Shown: positions 44,658-54,459 of the stretch, in pieces
Layout of the letters: every line of letters starts with the position of its first letter
How positions within the stretch are numbered: position 1 is the stretch's first letter
Source of the DNA: Trichocoleus desertorum NBK24
GTDB taxonomy: Bacteria > Cyanobacteriota > Cyanobacteriia > FACHB-46
Direction of reading: 5' to 3'
DNA length: 64,000 nt
Assembly (NCBI RefSeq): GCF_030409055.1
Contig: NZ_CP116619.1
Coordinates: 3,015,628 to 3,079,627, forward strand
Notes under the pieces: generated by a model
The model's database searches: none
What the model was told of the DNA's origin: nothing
What the model saw: the letters and a program-made list of their open reading frames with translations, nothing else
Position numbers and translations under genes: made by a program

Positions 44658-45460
44658 CCAGAGACTGATGGCATTGTCACTCGTCTAAAAGGCAGTGCTT
44701 GGAGTTCTTTTCAAAGGGACTAACAATACTCACGATACTTAGAATCACAATCTTAGAAAAAGTATCTAGAAGCCCTGAGATCTGCTGCACCTTGACGACG
44801 TACTTTTCTAACCAACTTAGCAAACCCTGATTAATAGTACAGGCTATCTTTATGTAATACTGTGCCTATAGAGTCGTGGTTCTCTTGCTTGTTTTACACG
44901 TATTCGACGAAATATTCGACGAAAGCGTAGAATTCTAGTAAAAACAGGTAACGCTAGCGGAACGGGCTATAGAGCTAGAATTAGGAACATATCTAAAGCA
45001 CATATCTAACGCTAAGACTGTGAGAGAGTTTCTAATGCTTTCCATAGAAACCTTATAGAGAGCAAGTCTTTATAATGATTGCCGCCTGGTAGCCTTGGTT
45101 CCCTAAGGAAGCTAGGGTTTTATATAAACCAGCCTCTATGTAGATGAACTCCTAACAACCTATAGAGTTATAGTCTGTACACTTACATTAAATAACCTAC
45201 AAGTCGAAATTATGCACCCTCATAAACATACTTTAGAATGGCTAAACTTTATCTCGTTTGGTAGAGGTAGAGCCAATAGGAAATAGCCACTAATAGAGAA
45301 CTGACTAGATATAAATTACGTAGGCAGCTAGCCTCTATCCACAAGCAAACGCTCTAATGTGGGCTCACTACCATTGCCTAGTAGTCAACCTATATAGACA
45401 AGTAGACATAGCCCATAATTTCCAAATTAATTCTCTAATTTTTATTAGGTCTAAGCTTCT
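44658..45460. other. Stop-rich CTA/TAG-dense spacer
   Basis: About 800 bp without any meaningful open frame on either strand. Counting by eye in 44761-45420 gives roughly 58 CTA or TAG trinucleotides where about 21 are expected by chance. It also has a 12-bp tandem duplication (44901-44924) and ACATATCTAA twice, 3 bp apart, near 44988. It lies between the divergent CHASE2 kinase and NYN genes. Confidence 0.7.
44901..44924. repeat. 12-bp perfect tandem duplication
   Basis: TATTCGACGAAA occurs twice back to back in the spacer between the CHASE2 kinase and NYN genes. Confidence 0.9.
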
Positions 45461-45985
45461 ATGCCTTGCTCAATGAACCGTCTATCTATTTTTGTGGACG
45501 GGAACAATATGTTCTATGCTCAACAAAAAAATGGTTGGTTTTTTGACCCAAGACGGGTTTTGGAGCATTTTACAAATGATCCAGATATCGTATTGGTAAA
45601 TGCTTTTTGGTATACCGGAATCAAAGATCCTCAAGACCAACGCGGCTTTCGCGATGCTCTGATTAGTTTAGGTTATACCGTCCGTACCAAAATTCTGAAA
45701 GAGTATTACGACGATAATTCGGGTCGTTACTCGCAAAAAGCCAATCTAGATATAGAGATTGTGATTGATATGTTCAATACCGTTGAGCAGTACGATCGCG
45801 TCGTGTTGTTTAGTGGAGATGGAGACTTCGAGCGAGCGATCGAACTACTCCGCTCTAAGAGCACTCACATCACAGTGGTCTCTACAGAAGGCATGATTGC
45901 CCGCGAACTCCGAAACGCCACCGATCGCTATATTGACCTCAACGATATTCGGCCCAAAATTGAAAAATTCGATTCTCAGTTCTAA
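45461..45985 (+). CDS. NYN-domain protein, LabA/DUF88 family
   Basis: A 174-residue PIN-like NYN nuclease-fold protein, start ATG 45461 or 45473. Signatures: IFVDGNNMFYAQ (first Asp), DALISLGYTVRTK, KANLDIEIVIDMFNTVEQYD (second and third acidic sites) and VLFSGDGDFERAIELLRS (SGDGDF). These acidic residues bind metal in NYN nucleases. The single-domain form with this C-terminal end resembles LabA of Synechococcus, which modulates output of the circadian clock. Family assignment is secure, a clock role is inference. leuA follows 80 bp downstream on the same strand. Confidence 0.88.
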   Translation: MPCSMNRLSIFVDGNNMFYAQQKNGWFFDPRRVLEHFTNDPDIVLVNAFWYTGIKDPQDQRGFRDALISLGYTVRTKILKEYYDDNSGRYSQKANLDIEIVIDMFNTVEQYDRVVLFSGDGDFERAIELLRSKSTHITVVSTEGMIARELRNATDRYIDLNDIRPKIEKFDSQF

Positions 45986-46066
45986 AAGTTGTACCTTAAA
46001 CGTCAACTAGGCTCCTTAGAATAAGAACAGTCTTGTCCACTTGCACTCAAGTTGGCTAAATCTGCT

Positions 46067-47683
46067 ATGAAAATTCAACCCCAACCAGACCGGATTATCA
46101 TTTTCGATACGACCTTGCGTGATGGTGAGCAGTCGCCCGGTGCCACGCTGAACGTGGATGAGAAGCTGACCATCGCCCGACAACTGGCTCGTCTGGGAGT
46201 TGATGTCATCGAAGCAGGATTTCCCTTTGCCAGCCCTGGAGACTTTGAAGCGGTTCAAAAAATCGCCCAGACTGTAGGAACCGAACAAGGCCCAGTAATT
46301 TGTGGTTTGGCTAGAGCCACTCGTCAGGATATTCAGACCGCAGCAGAAGCCCTCAAACCAGCGGCTCATGGTCGGATTCACACTTTTATTGCCACCTCAG
46401 ATATTCACCTCAAGCACAAACTAAAGAAGTCTCGCTCTGAAGTGCTGGCGATCGCCGAAGAAATGGTCGCCTACGCCAAATCCTTGATCGATGATGTGGA
46501 GTTCTCGCCGGAGGATGCAGGTCGCTCTGATCCAGAGTTTCTCTACCAAGTGCTAGAGCGGGCGATCGCGGCAGGTGCCACCACCATCAATATTCCAGAC
46601 ACCGTGGGTTACACCGTGCCCAGCGAATTTGGCGCTTTGATTCGTGGCATCAAAGAAAACGTCCCCAACATTGACCAAGCCATTATTTCGGTGCATGGCC
46701 ACAATGACCTTGGCTTAGCCGTCGCTAACTTCCTCGAAGCCGTGAAACACGGAGCCCGCCAGCTAGAATGCACCATTAACGGGATTGGCGAGCGAGCTGG
46801 TAATGCCGCCCTAGAAGAATTGGTGATGGCGTTGCATGTGCGGCGGCAGTACTTTAACCCCTTCCTCGGTCGTCCTGCTGACTCAGAAGCATCCCTAACC
46901 AATATCGACACCCGCCAGATCTACAAAACTTCCCGCTTGGTTTCTAACTTGACGGGCATGTTGGTGCAGCCCAACAAAGCGATCGTCGGTGCCAACGCCT
47001 TCGCCCATGAGTCTGGTATCCATCAAGATGGGGTGCTGAAGAACAAGCTCACCTACGAAATTATGGATGCCCAGTCCATTGGACTAACCGACAACCAAAT
47101 TGTTTTAGGCAAGCACTCAGGCCGCAACGCCTTCCGCACCCGCTTAAAAGAACTGGGCTTTGAGCTGTCAGACCAAGAACTAAATAAAGCCTTTATTCGC
47201 TTCAAAGAATTGGCAGATAAAAAGAAAGAAATCTCGGATTGGGATTTGGAAGCCATCGTCAACGACGAAATTCAACAGGCTCCTGAACTATTCCGACTAG
47301 AACTAGTGCAGGTTTCTTGTGGCGATCGCGCCCGCCCTACCGCTACCGTTAGCCTCCGCACCCCCGAAGGCGAAGAACTCACCGATGCCGCGATCGGCAC
47401 TGGCCCCGTTGACGCCGTATACCGAGCCATCAACCGCGTCGTCAACGTACCCAACGAACTGATTGAATTCTCCGTCCAATCCGTCACCGCTGGAATTGAT
47501 GCGATCGGTGAAGTCACGATTCGATTGCGTCACGGCGATCGCGTTTTCTCCGGTCGAGCCGCCAACACCGACATCATCGTGGCCTCCGCCCAAGCCTACG
47601 TCAACGCCCTCAACCGCCTCTACGCCGCCATTAGTGCCCCCACCAATGTTCCTCATGCCGAGAGAATAGGGGCAGAAGTGTAG
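46067..47683 (+). CDS. leuA: 2-Isopropylmalate synthase
   Basis: First committed enzyme of leucine biosynthesis: condenses acetyl-CoA with 2-oxoisovalerate. About 538 aa from ATG 46067 (a TTG at 46052 is in frame). TIM-barrel signatures are [15 protein letters not shown] at the N-terminus, [33 protein letters not shown], the metal-binding [14 protein letters not shown] and the [13 protein letters not shown] loop. [18 protein letters not shown] begins the linker to the C-terminal LeuA regulatory domain (about 400-530), which binds leucine for feedback inhibition. Length fits the bacterial long form. Single gene between NYN and the methyltransferase. Confidence 0.97.
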   Translation: MKIQPQPDRIIIFDTTLRDGEQSPGATLNVDEKLTIARQLARLGVDVIEAGFPFASPGDFEAVQKIAQTVGTEQGPVICGLARATRQDIQTAAEALKPAAHGRIHTFIATSDIHLKHKLKKSRSEVLAIAEEMVAYAKSLIDDVEFSPEDAGRSDPEFLYQVLERAIAAGATTINIPDTVGYTVPSEFGALIRGIKENVPNIDQAIISVHGHNDLGLAVANFLEAVKHGARQLECTINGIGERAGNAALEELVMALHVRRQYFNPFLGRPADSEASLTNIDTRQIYKTSRLVSNLTGMLVQPNKAIVGANAFAHESGIHQDGVLKNKLTYEIMDAQSIGLTDNQIVLGKHSGRNAFRTRLKELGFELSDQELNKAFIRFKELADKKKEISDWDLEAIVNDEIQQAPELFRLELVQVSCGDRARPTATVSLRTPEGEELTDAAIGTGPVDAVYRAINRVVNVPNELIEFSVQSVTAGIDAIGEVTIRLRHGDRVFSGRAANTDIIVASAQAYVNALNRLYAAISAPTNVPHAERIGAEV

Positions 47684-47788
47684 GAAGGAGGAAGGGGTTA
47701 GGTAAGAGGGGTTAGGAGTCAGGAGTCAAGAGTTAAGAGCCGATCGCTCACAGCCTTAAGCCTCGAAACACCCACACTTAAACTCGTT

Positions 47789-47850
47789 TGGAGGGGGTCT
47801 GGGGGACGCAACCGTCCCTCAGCGGGAGTTTGAGGGCAGGTGCCCTCAAG
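47789..47850. repeat. 62-bp dispersed double-hairpin repeat, copy 2
   Basis: Second copy of the block at 3562-3623, in the same orientation relative to the window. The second stem here is TTGAGGGC/GCCCTCAA: both arms changed relative to copy 1 while pairing is kept. A purine-rich tract with GGAGTCA repeats precedes it (47683-47745). Confidence 0.8.
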
Positions 47851-47961
47851 GCTCGGCGGCTCGGTGCCCAAATCCCTCAACCTAACAGCCAACCCCCAAT
47901 AAGATTGCCGCAACAATCTCCAACTTGGCATAATGCTGAGATTCCCCTCAGTACAACTGCA

Positions 47962-48762
47962 ATGCAAGACGATCTCCTCAAGCGCGAACGCGAATTCCAT
48001 GATCTCTGGGCTGCTGCCATTGATATCGAAGGCATTCACGTGCGGGATTACTTTGAAGCCTGCACCGCTCCAGAGAACCGTTTCATCCTTAAGCACTTAG
48101 GAGATGTCAAAGGCAAATACTTGCTAGATCTCGGCTGTGGCGCGGGAGAAAATAGCGTTTACTTTGCCACTAAAGGGGCGCGTTGTGTTGCTGCCGATTA
48201 CTCCCCAGGCATGGTGGAAGTCACGCTGAAGCTAGCCACAGCCAACCATGTCGCAGTAGAAGGTCGCACCATTAATGCAATGGAAATAGAGTTTCCTGAC
48301 AACACCTTTGATATTGTCTACGCCTCTAATTTGTTGCACCATATTCCCCAACCCAAGGCCGTGATTCGGGAAATGTATCGAGTCCTAAAGCCCGGTGGTA
48401 AAGCTTGTTTTTGGGACCCCTTAAAGCACAATCCAGTCATTAACGTCTATCGCCGCATTGCTACTAAAGTACGAACTGAAGACGAAGCTCCTCTAGATAT
48501 TAATATTGCTACCTTTGTCCAATCTATCTTTGCAAAAACAGAATATGACACCTTTTGGTTAGCCACTCTTTGGATTTTTCTGCGATTTTATTTGGTAGAA
48601 AAAGTAGATCCTAATAAAGAACGATATTGGAAAAAAATCATCTTAGAACATCAGCGTTTGCGACCAACTTATTTAAAGTTGGAGAACGTAGATCGAAGTT
48701 TGAAAAAGTTACCCCTCATGAAACGGTTTGCTTGGAATATTGCCGTAGTTGCAACTAAATAA
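47962..48762 (+). CDS. Class I SAM-dependent methyltransferase
   Basis: A 266-residue methyltransferase from ATG 47962 (MQDDLLKREREFHDLWAAA); the frame is open upstream through the repeat element, which I exclude. Motif I is LLDLGCGAGENSVYFA, motif II lies in CVAADYSPGMVEVTLKLA, post-I acidic and motif IV regions are FDIVYASNLLHHIPQP and motif V EMYRVLKPGGKACFWDP. This is the Methyltransf_11/25 type. The C-terminal 100 residues are basic, aromatic and may bind a lipid or glycan acceptor (FWLATLWIFLRFYLVEKV). The ABC permease follows 11 bp later. Substrate not identifiable. Confidence 0.88.
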   Translation: MQDDLLKREREFHDLWAAAIDIEGIHVRDYFEACTAPENRFILKHLGDVKGKYLLDLGCGAGENSVYFATKGARCVAADYSPGMVEVTLKLATANHVAVEGRTINAMEIEFPDNTFDIVYASNLLHHIPQPKAVIREMYRVLKPGGKACFWDPLKHNPVINVYRRIATKVRTEDEAPLDINIATFVQSIFAKTEYDTFWLATLWIFLRFYLVEKVDPNKERYWKKIILEHQRLRPTYLKLENVDRSLKKLPLMKRFAWNIAVVATK

Positions 48763-48773
48763 GACTAGATAAT

Positions 48774-49613
48774 ATGAATAGTTCCAAGCGGCAGTCTTTA
48801 TTGCAACGAGTTGGCATGTACAGCTTGTTAGGGGCGATCGCGCTAGTAATGCTGTTTCCGTTGATGTGGCTCGTTAGCACCTCGCTCAAGTCTCCAACCG
48901 AGAACATCTTTCAATTTCCGCCGCAATTGTGGCCCAGCCAACCAACTTGGCAAAATTTTGTTCAAGTTTGGCAAACTAATCCCTTTGGTCGCTATTTGTT
49001 TAACAGCACCTTAGTAGCTATTCTCACCGTCACTCTGAACTTGCTGTTCTGTTCGCTGGCGGCTTATCCATTAGCGCGGCTCAATTTTCGCGGTCGAGAT
49101 GCGATTTTTACGTTGGTCATCTCAACGATCATGATTCCTTTTCAAATTGTGATGATTCCGCTGTATATTTTGACCGTGCAGTTGGGACTACGAAATACCT
49201 ACTTGGGGCTCATCTTTCCTGCGATCGCCTCAGCATTCGGCATTTTCTTATTACGGCAAGCGTTCCAGAGTGTCCCTAAAGAACTGGAAGAAGCAGCTCG
49301 AATGGATGGCTGCTCCGAGCTAGGTTTGTGGTGGCACGTAATGTTGCCCTCGGTGCGTCCGGCGTTGGTAACTTTGGCAATTTTTGTGTTTATTGGATCT
49401 TGGAGCGACTTTCTCTGGCCTCTGATTGTGCTCGATCGCCCAGAATATTACACGTTGCCACTGGGGGTTGCGACGCTAGCAGGGACGTTTTCGCTAGATT
49501 GGCGATTGATTGCGGCGGGTTCTGTAATTTCGATCGCGCCAATTTTGCTTTTCTTTTTGGTGATGCAGCACTATATTGTGCCGACTGAGGCGGGGAGTGG
49601 GATGAAGGGCTGA
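48774..49613 (+). CDS. Carbohydrate ABC transporter permease (MalG/UgpE type)
   Basis: Inner-membrane component of a sugar-type ABC importer, 279 aa, six helices. The EAA loop that docks the ATPase reads EELEEAARMDGCSELGLWWHVMLPSVRPAL near residue 175-204 (key residues EAA...G). The N-terminal helix region (GAIALVMLFPLMWLVSTSLKS) and PSQPTWQNFVQVW segment match the MalG subgroup. No substrate-binding protein, second permease or ATPase gene is present nearby, so it must pair with partners encoded elsewhere. The methyltransferase is 11 bp upstream. Confidence 0.92.
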   Translation: MNSSKRQSLLQRVGMYSLLGAIALVMLFPLMWLVSTSLKSPTENIFQFPPQLWPSQPTWQNFVQVWQTNPFGRYLFNSTLVAILTVTLNLLFCSLAAYPLARLNFRGRDAIFTLVISTIMIPFQIVMIPLYILTVQLGLRNTYLGLIFPAIASAFGIFLLRQAFQSVPKELEEAARMDGCSELGLWWHVMLPSVRPALVTLAIFVFIGSWSDFLWPLIVLDRPEYYTLPLGVATLAGTFSLDWRLIAAGSVISIAPILLFFLVMQHYIVPTEAGSGMKG

Positions 49614-49638
49614 AAGTTTATTTAACTCCTCAGCCCTT
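49605..49638. terminator. Bidirectional hairpin between permease and RTX genes
   Basis: A perfect 9-bp stem AAGGGCTGA/TCAGCCCTT with a 16-base loop, including the permease stop codon. It fills the 35-bp convergent gap and may terminate both transcripts, though T-runs are poor. Confidence 0.5.
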
Positions 49639-49648
49639 GCGTTTATTT

Positions 49649-52600
49649 CTAAGCGACTGTGGTAAACGAGGCGCTAGTAATTGCACTGGCTTGAACCCAC
49701 TTCAGGTTTGCCAAAATGTCACTGGTGCCAGCAACACTGACTTGAGTCAAGAACTCTTGACCACTCGTGACCTGGGTAATCGATAATTGCCCAAAGGTTA
49801 ATCCTCCACTTAGCCCCAATAAGTCTTTACTCACCTCAAATTGTGCAATGGTATGAAATCCTGAACCTCTTAATAGGACAAACAAGTCGTTGCCACTGCC
49901 GCTGTAGATGGTGTTGTTGCCAGCGCCTGCATCGATGTAGTTACTACCCTCAGCAGCATAAATCAAGTCGTTGCCATCGCCTGTTTGTATCCAGTCGTCT
50001 CCTGCGCCAGCATAGATTAAATCGTCACCACCTCGTGCTTGAATACGATTGTTGCCATTGCCAGTTTGAATAACGTTATTGCCTTCAGCCGCGAAAATTT
50101 GGTTGTTACCATCTCCGGCGTTAATGATATCGGCCCTGGCACCTCCATAGATGATGTCATTGCCACTACCTGTGGTGATTTGGTTTTTGCCCTCGCCTGC
50201 ATAAACTTGGTTTTCACCATCACCCGCATTGATCAGATCATTACCAGGCCCAGTGTAGATAATGTCATTCCCCTGGCCTGACTTGACAGTATTGTTGCCT
50301 TCGCCAGCATCCAGGCGATTGTCACCTTCGCCGCCATCTAGCCAGTCATCACCTAGGCCACCTTCTAGGCGGTCGCTACCCTCACCACCTTCTAGGACAT
50401 CGTTGCCGAGGTCGCCTACCAGAGTATCGTTGTCGTCGCCACCCTTGAGCACATCATCACCATCGTTGCCCCAGAGGGTGTCGTTGCCAGCGCCACCATC
50501 AAGGGTGTCATCGCCTGCACGTCCTTCTAGGGTGTCGTTGCCTGCCAAGCCACTCAGGACATTCGCGCCATTGTCACCTACGAGGAAGTCATTGAAGGAT
50601 GAGCCTTCCAGGTTTTCGATTGAAATAAACTGATCGCCCATTGCATCACCCATCCATCCGGTGCGTTCAGCAAGGCTGGCAGCGACTGCCGAATTAGCGG
50701 TGATGTAGGAAGCCGTGTCGTTACCAATGCCACCATCCAGTATGTCGGAAGGCCAGCCTGTGCCACTTCCACCAACCAGGTAGTCATCGCCGATACCGCC
50801 GAAGATGCGATCGTTGTCATCTTCACCGAAGATGCGATCGTTTCCTGCACCGCCATCAATGGTGTCTTCGCCTTTGCCACCCAGAATGGTGTTGTTGCTA
50901 CTGTCACCAGTCAGGGTGTCTTTGAAGGCGGAACCGATGATGTTTTCGACTTCAAAGATTTGGTCGGTGTTGCCGAAGCCATCAGTCGCTTGGTTAAGGG
51001 TTAGATTGACAGTGACAGCCTTCGAATCGCGACGATAGCTGACGGTATCAACATCTGCTCCACCATAGAAGGTGTCATTGCCAGCATTACCGATGAACAG
51101 ATCATCGCCAGCCAAGCCTTGAAGAGTGTTGTTGAGGCTGTTGCCAATCAAGATGTCAGCAAAAGCAGAGCCGATGATATTTTCCAGGTTGCGTAGCGTA
51201 TCAGTGTCACCAAAACCATCTGCGGCGGTACTTACGGCGACTACGAAAGAAGGTTCAAGGTCAGCGAAGTAAGCGGCGTTGCTGTAACTCTTGCTTTCGT
51301 CTATGTTAGCGATCGTGCCTTGCGAAGAGTTGGCGTAGCTAACAGTATCAACTTCACTTCCTCCATCAAGCCAGTCATTTCCCCTCTCGCCTAGCAGAAG
51401 GTCATTATCAGCCCCGCCATCCAGGATGTCATCACCTGCCCCACCTCTCAACGTATCGTTGCCACTGTCACCTTGAAGATTGTCTACTCCGAAATCATCG
51501 CCTAGCCTTATCGGTTCTTGGTACACAATTCGACCTGCTTGGTCAAGAACTGGTTTACCATCTTTATCAAGAACTGGCTCAGCTATTATTCGGTAGCCGC
51601 CAATCAACTCATCATCACCCTGGCCCCCCTTGAGAGCGTCATTTCCTTCACCACCATCCAAAACGTCATGATCTTCATCACCACTTAAAAGATCGTCACC
51701 AAGCCCACCCGAAAGCTCATCATTACCTTGTCCCCCAAATAGATAATCCTGACCTTCATCACCGTACAAACGGTCTGCTTTGTCTCCACCATACAGAGTA
51801 TCGATGCCTTTTCCGCCATACAGGATGTCATCACCTTCCTCACCGTAGAGGTTATCATCACCAACTCCACCGTTCAGGAAATCATTATCAGCTCCACCCC
51901 ACAACTTGTCGTTGCCATCGTCGCCGTATAGGTAATCTTTTCCTACACTCCCATATAAATAATCATCTCCATCATCACCAATGAGAGTGTCGTTATCATC
52001 ATCCCCATATAAATAGTCACTCTGAAATCCACCATGAAGTGTGTCATCTCCCTTGCCGCCATGCAGTTCTGTTTCTACATTGGCTCCAATTGAGATAACG
52101 TCATTGCCTGTATCACCAAAGGCCAAAATTTTGCTGACATTTTTGTATGGAGAGTCTTGCTGCCCGAAAGCGGAGACTACTAGCTCTAGGGAAACATCAA
52201 ACTTCTCATTGATTTCCCCTTGATTAACATTCCGCCTGCTTCTAGCTTCGGAGCTACCCATATTGAGGCGCAATTCATGAGTAGTCGAATCGTAGGTAGC
52301 CAGATTCGGCTTAACTTGAGCAGAATCAGTTGAACCGCTATCGCCGAATTTGAAGACAGAAATTCTAGGTGATGCGTAGTCGTATGTGTCGACTAGTTCT
52401 TTAAAGTCGCCTGTAAAAACTCCCCACAACCCCTTGATTGGATTCAGCGTGATATGCTCTGCGTGTAATTTTAAGCCTGCTGTAACCTCTCCTGTAGTGT
52501 TGAACTTGCCACTAGTGAAGACGTTTGATAGCTCTGTGTAGCGTACTTGGGAAGACCTTTCTGGCAAGAAGAAATTAATGTCTCCAGTGATATCGACATT

Positions 52601-53779
52601 ACCCTCCGCATAAGCAATTTTCTTGACACCAGCAGATACACCCGCTATCAATCCTGCTCGTAGTTCAAAAATAGGTTTACTACCATCTAAATAGAATCCA
52701 TTAATTGGGTTGTTGCTAATGATGCCAAAGGAGTCATATCCAATAGTTAAACCGGGGCTGGAAAAATTAGCTTCTCCTCCGAACTTAGCAACAACAGGAA
52801 TAGGCAGAGGAATAGGAATAGGCACTTCCTGTTCGTACTTGAAGCCAGCAGTCATTCCTGGAAAAGTATATTCGATGAGTTTGACATCAGGCTTGCCGAT
52901 TAAGAGATTAAATGCAGGAGTGGATTGCGCAAGAAATGGCAAGTGGAACCGATCTCCAGTAACAGATTTAATTTTTGAGAAAAAATCCGGTACCTTATTT
53001 ACTGCTTGAGTGATTGGAGTGGTTGAGAAGGGTAAAGGATTGATTATTTCACTATTGGCTGAAAGACTAAATTCCCCTAAATCAATAAAACGACTTTCCC
53101 CTAGATTTTTGACGAGTGCTTGAGCTTGATTGACAGTATCTAAAACTTCTGAAAATTTACTAATTGCATCTATTAACTCTCTGCTGTATTCTTTTCCCTG
53201 AGTGAGACCAGTCGTACTTGCGAGACTGAGAAGATTAATCTTGATTCCAAAGTCATCTAGTCCAGGAATATTAGTGGTTAGCGCCTTTCGAATTGGCTCA
53301 AAGGGTCGTAATATATCGCTAACTGGCTTTAAAAAGGGAACAATCAGGTCGTCAAAATAAGAGCCAAGATCTAATTGAATCTTTTTGAAGCTAGTAGATA
53401 CCTGAGCAGAATTAGTTAAAGACCAATTCAAGTTGAACTCTGAATGGAGGGCTGGCAAACCTTGTCCAAAATTAGTTTTAAGTGATTTTGTAAAGTCGAA
53501 AATGGGATCGTTGCTTAGGCCGTTAATAAAGTCAGGATTGATGTAGTCCCGCTGCCCAAAAGTGTTATCTAAGCTATTGTCGAGAGTTCTAAGCGTTTCA
53601 CGAATTAATTTCTCGTCAGAAGTGGACCCTAAGCCTGAGCTTGCAGTCTGGATGGTATTGAATAATTTAGAAAAGTTATCATCATTATCTTGAGGATCAT
53701 CTCCGAAAGGAACCTTCAAGTTATTGAGTAGGGTTTCGATATTTTGAAGACTTTGAGCGATCGCCTTTGGGTCTGCCAT
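49649..53779 (-). CDS. Large RTX-type calcium-binding repeat protein
   Basis: A 1376-residue protein predicted to be exported by a type I secretion system. ATG 53779 has GGAG 9 bp upstream. Residues 1-570 are a non-repetitive region of unknown fold with an amphipathic helical beginning (AIAQSLQNIETLLNNLKV) and beta-rich middle. From about 573 to 1300 come nonapeptide RTX repeats (GGKGDDTLHGG, GGAGNDTLWGNDGDDVL and similar), each half-site binding calcium in parallel beta rolls. An insert near 730-770 (EPVLDKDGKPVLDQAGRIVY) and two longer ones with NIIGSAFxDxLxG interrupt them. The last 80 residues (FHTIAQFEVSKDLLGLSGGL) are the T1SS C-terminal signal. No lytic or protease domain is visible; a surface-layer or adhesion role is possible. 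Confidence 0.92.
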   Translation of the reverse strand: MADPKAIAQSLQNIETLLNNLKVPFGDDPQDNDDNFSKLFNTIQTASSGLGSTSDEKLIRETLRTLDNSLDNTFGQRDYINPDFINGLSNDPIFDFTKSLKTNFGQGLPALHSEFNLNWSLTNSAQVSTSFKKIQLDLGSYFDDLIVPFLKPVSDILRPFEPIRKALTTNIPGLDDFGIKINLLSLASTTGLTQGKEYSRELIDAISKFSEVLDTVNQAQALVKNLGESRFIDLGEFSLSANSEIINPLPFSTTPITQAVNKVPDFFSKIKSVTGDRFHLPFLAQSTPAFNLLIGKPDVKLIEYTFPGMTAGFKYEQEVPIPIPLPIPVVAKFGGEANFSSPGLTIGYDSFGIISNNPINGFYLDGSKPIFELRAGLIAGVSAGVKKIAYAEGNVDITGDINFFLPERSSQVRYTELSNVFTSGKFNTTGEVTAGLKLHAEHITLNPIKGLWGVFTGDFKELVDTYDYASPRISVFKFGDSGSTDSAQVKPNLATYDSTTHELRLNMGSSEARSRRNVNQGEINEKFDVSLELVVSAFGQQDSPYKNVSKILAFGDTGNDVISIGANVETELHGGKGDDTLHGGFQSDYLYGDDDNDTLIGDDGDDYLYGSVGKDYLYGDDGNDKLWGGADNDFLNGGVGDDNLYGEEGDDILYGGKGIDTLYGGDKADRLYGDEGQDYLFGGQGNDELSGGLGDDLLSGDEDHDVLDGGEGNDALKGGQGDDELIGGYRIIAEPVLDKDGKPVLDQAGRIVYQEPIRLGDDFGVDNLQGDSGNDTLRGGAGDDILDGGADNDLLLGERGNDWLDGGSEVDTVSYANSSQGTIANIDESKSYSNAAYFADLEPSFVVAVSTAADGFGDTDTLRNLENIIGSAFADILIGNSLNNTLQGLAGDDLFIGNAGNDTFYGGADVDTVSYRRDSKAVTVNLTLNQATDGFGNTDQIFEVENIIGSAFKDTLTGDSSNNTILGGKGEDTIDGGAGNDRIFGEDDNDRIFGGIGDDYLVGGSGTGWPSDILDGGIGNDTASYITANSAVAASLAERTGWMGDAMGDQFISIENLEGSSFNDFLVGDNGANVLSGLAGNDTLEGRAGDDTLDGGAGNDTLWGNDGDDVLKGGDDNDTLVGDLGNDVLEGGEGSDRLEGGLGDDWLDGGEGDNRLDAGEGNNTVKSGQGNDIIYTGPGNDLINAGDGENQVYAGEGKNQITTGSGNDIIYGGARADIINAGDGNNQIFAAEGNNVIQTGNGNNRIQARGGDDLIYAGAGDDWIQTGDGNDLIYAAEGSNYIDAGAGNNTIYSGSGNDLFVLLRGSGFHTIAQFEVSKDLLGLSGGLTFGQLSITQVTSGQEFLTQVSVAGTSDILANLKWVQASAITSASFTTVA

Positions 53780-54459
53780 GATTGGTTAGCTCCTTCAGAA
53801 ATTCCTTGGTGAAGATTTTGGGATAAAATTGGGCACAAAAATCTGAGCCAGCTTATTTTCAAAAGCTGCACTCTTAGGGCATGCGAAAGTAGAACTTGTT
53901 AGTTCGTTACAGTTAGATAGCTCTAGTTCCGAAATGCGAACTATATCTTTCTAGGGGTACGGCTGTTGGCGTATTGAATGAGCCGTTTTTTGCAGAAACA
54001 CCTACCTCGTTATCTCCAGATCTACCGTATTCCTACTCAACCTTTCACTCTTCTGAGTGGTTCCTAGACATTGAAGCTTCGCAAAGCTTAACTTGATGTG
54101 CTAGATATCACTTTCTGGTGCTAGAGGCTTAAGGGATTATACTTGCACAATTTTGCTATTGCTAAGCAAGTCTTACAAGTAAATTCATACAGAGTTTATG
54201 TAATAACCAGCTATGCAGTTTCGCACTTCTGAGCTAGTACCACTGTGCTCGCTTTGTGAAATTTGCTCTTTGTTAAATTTAACTCTGTGTAAGGACTTCA
54301 GCTCTCAGAATAAGTCAGATTAAAGTCAGAAATAAGTCGTAAATATACCCAAGCTCCCCCAGTCAATCCCCCAATTAATACTGAAGATAAATATACGTAG
54401 GTATTTAACCTAACTTTACTTACTTAGAAGGTGTAACAAAGAGAGTGCAAATTTCTTTG
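53780..54459. other. Spacer upstream of the RTX gene
   Basis: About 680 bp, AT-rich, no convincing gene. It contains an AATATACGTA block near 54390 that resembles the barrel/FecR spacer element, and short CTTACTTA repeats near 54415. Presumably contains the RTX promoter and the end of the PgpH transcript. Confidence 0.45.

Noticed and set aside
44658-45460. CRISPR-like or mobile element explanation for the CTA/TAG spacer
   Set aside because: No regular repeat-spacer pattern, terminal inverted repeats, target duplications or transposase remnants were seen.
47788-47961. N-terminal extension of the methyltransferase
   Set aside because: It translates the second copy of the 62-bp repeat; the methyltransferase homology starts at 47962.
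50262-50633. A plus-strand Ser/Pro-rich frame of 123 residues
   Set aside because: Antisense of the RTX repeats, no independent support.
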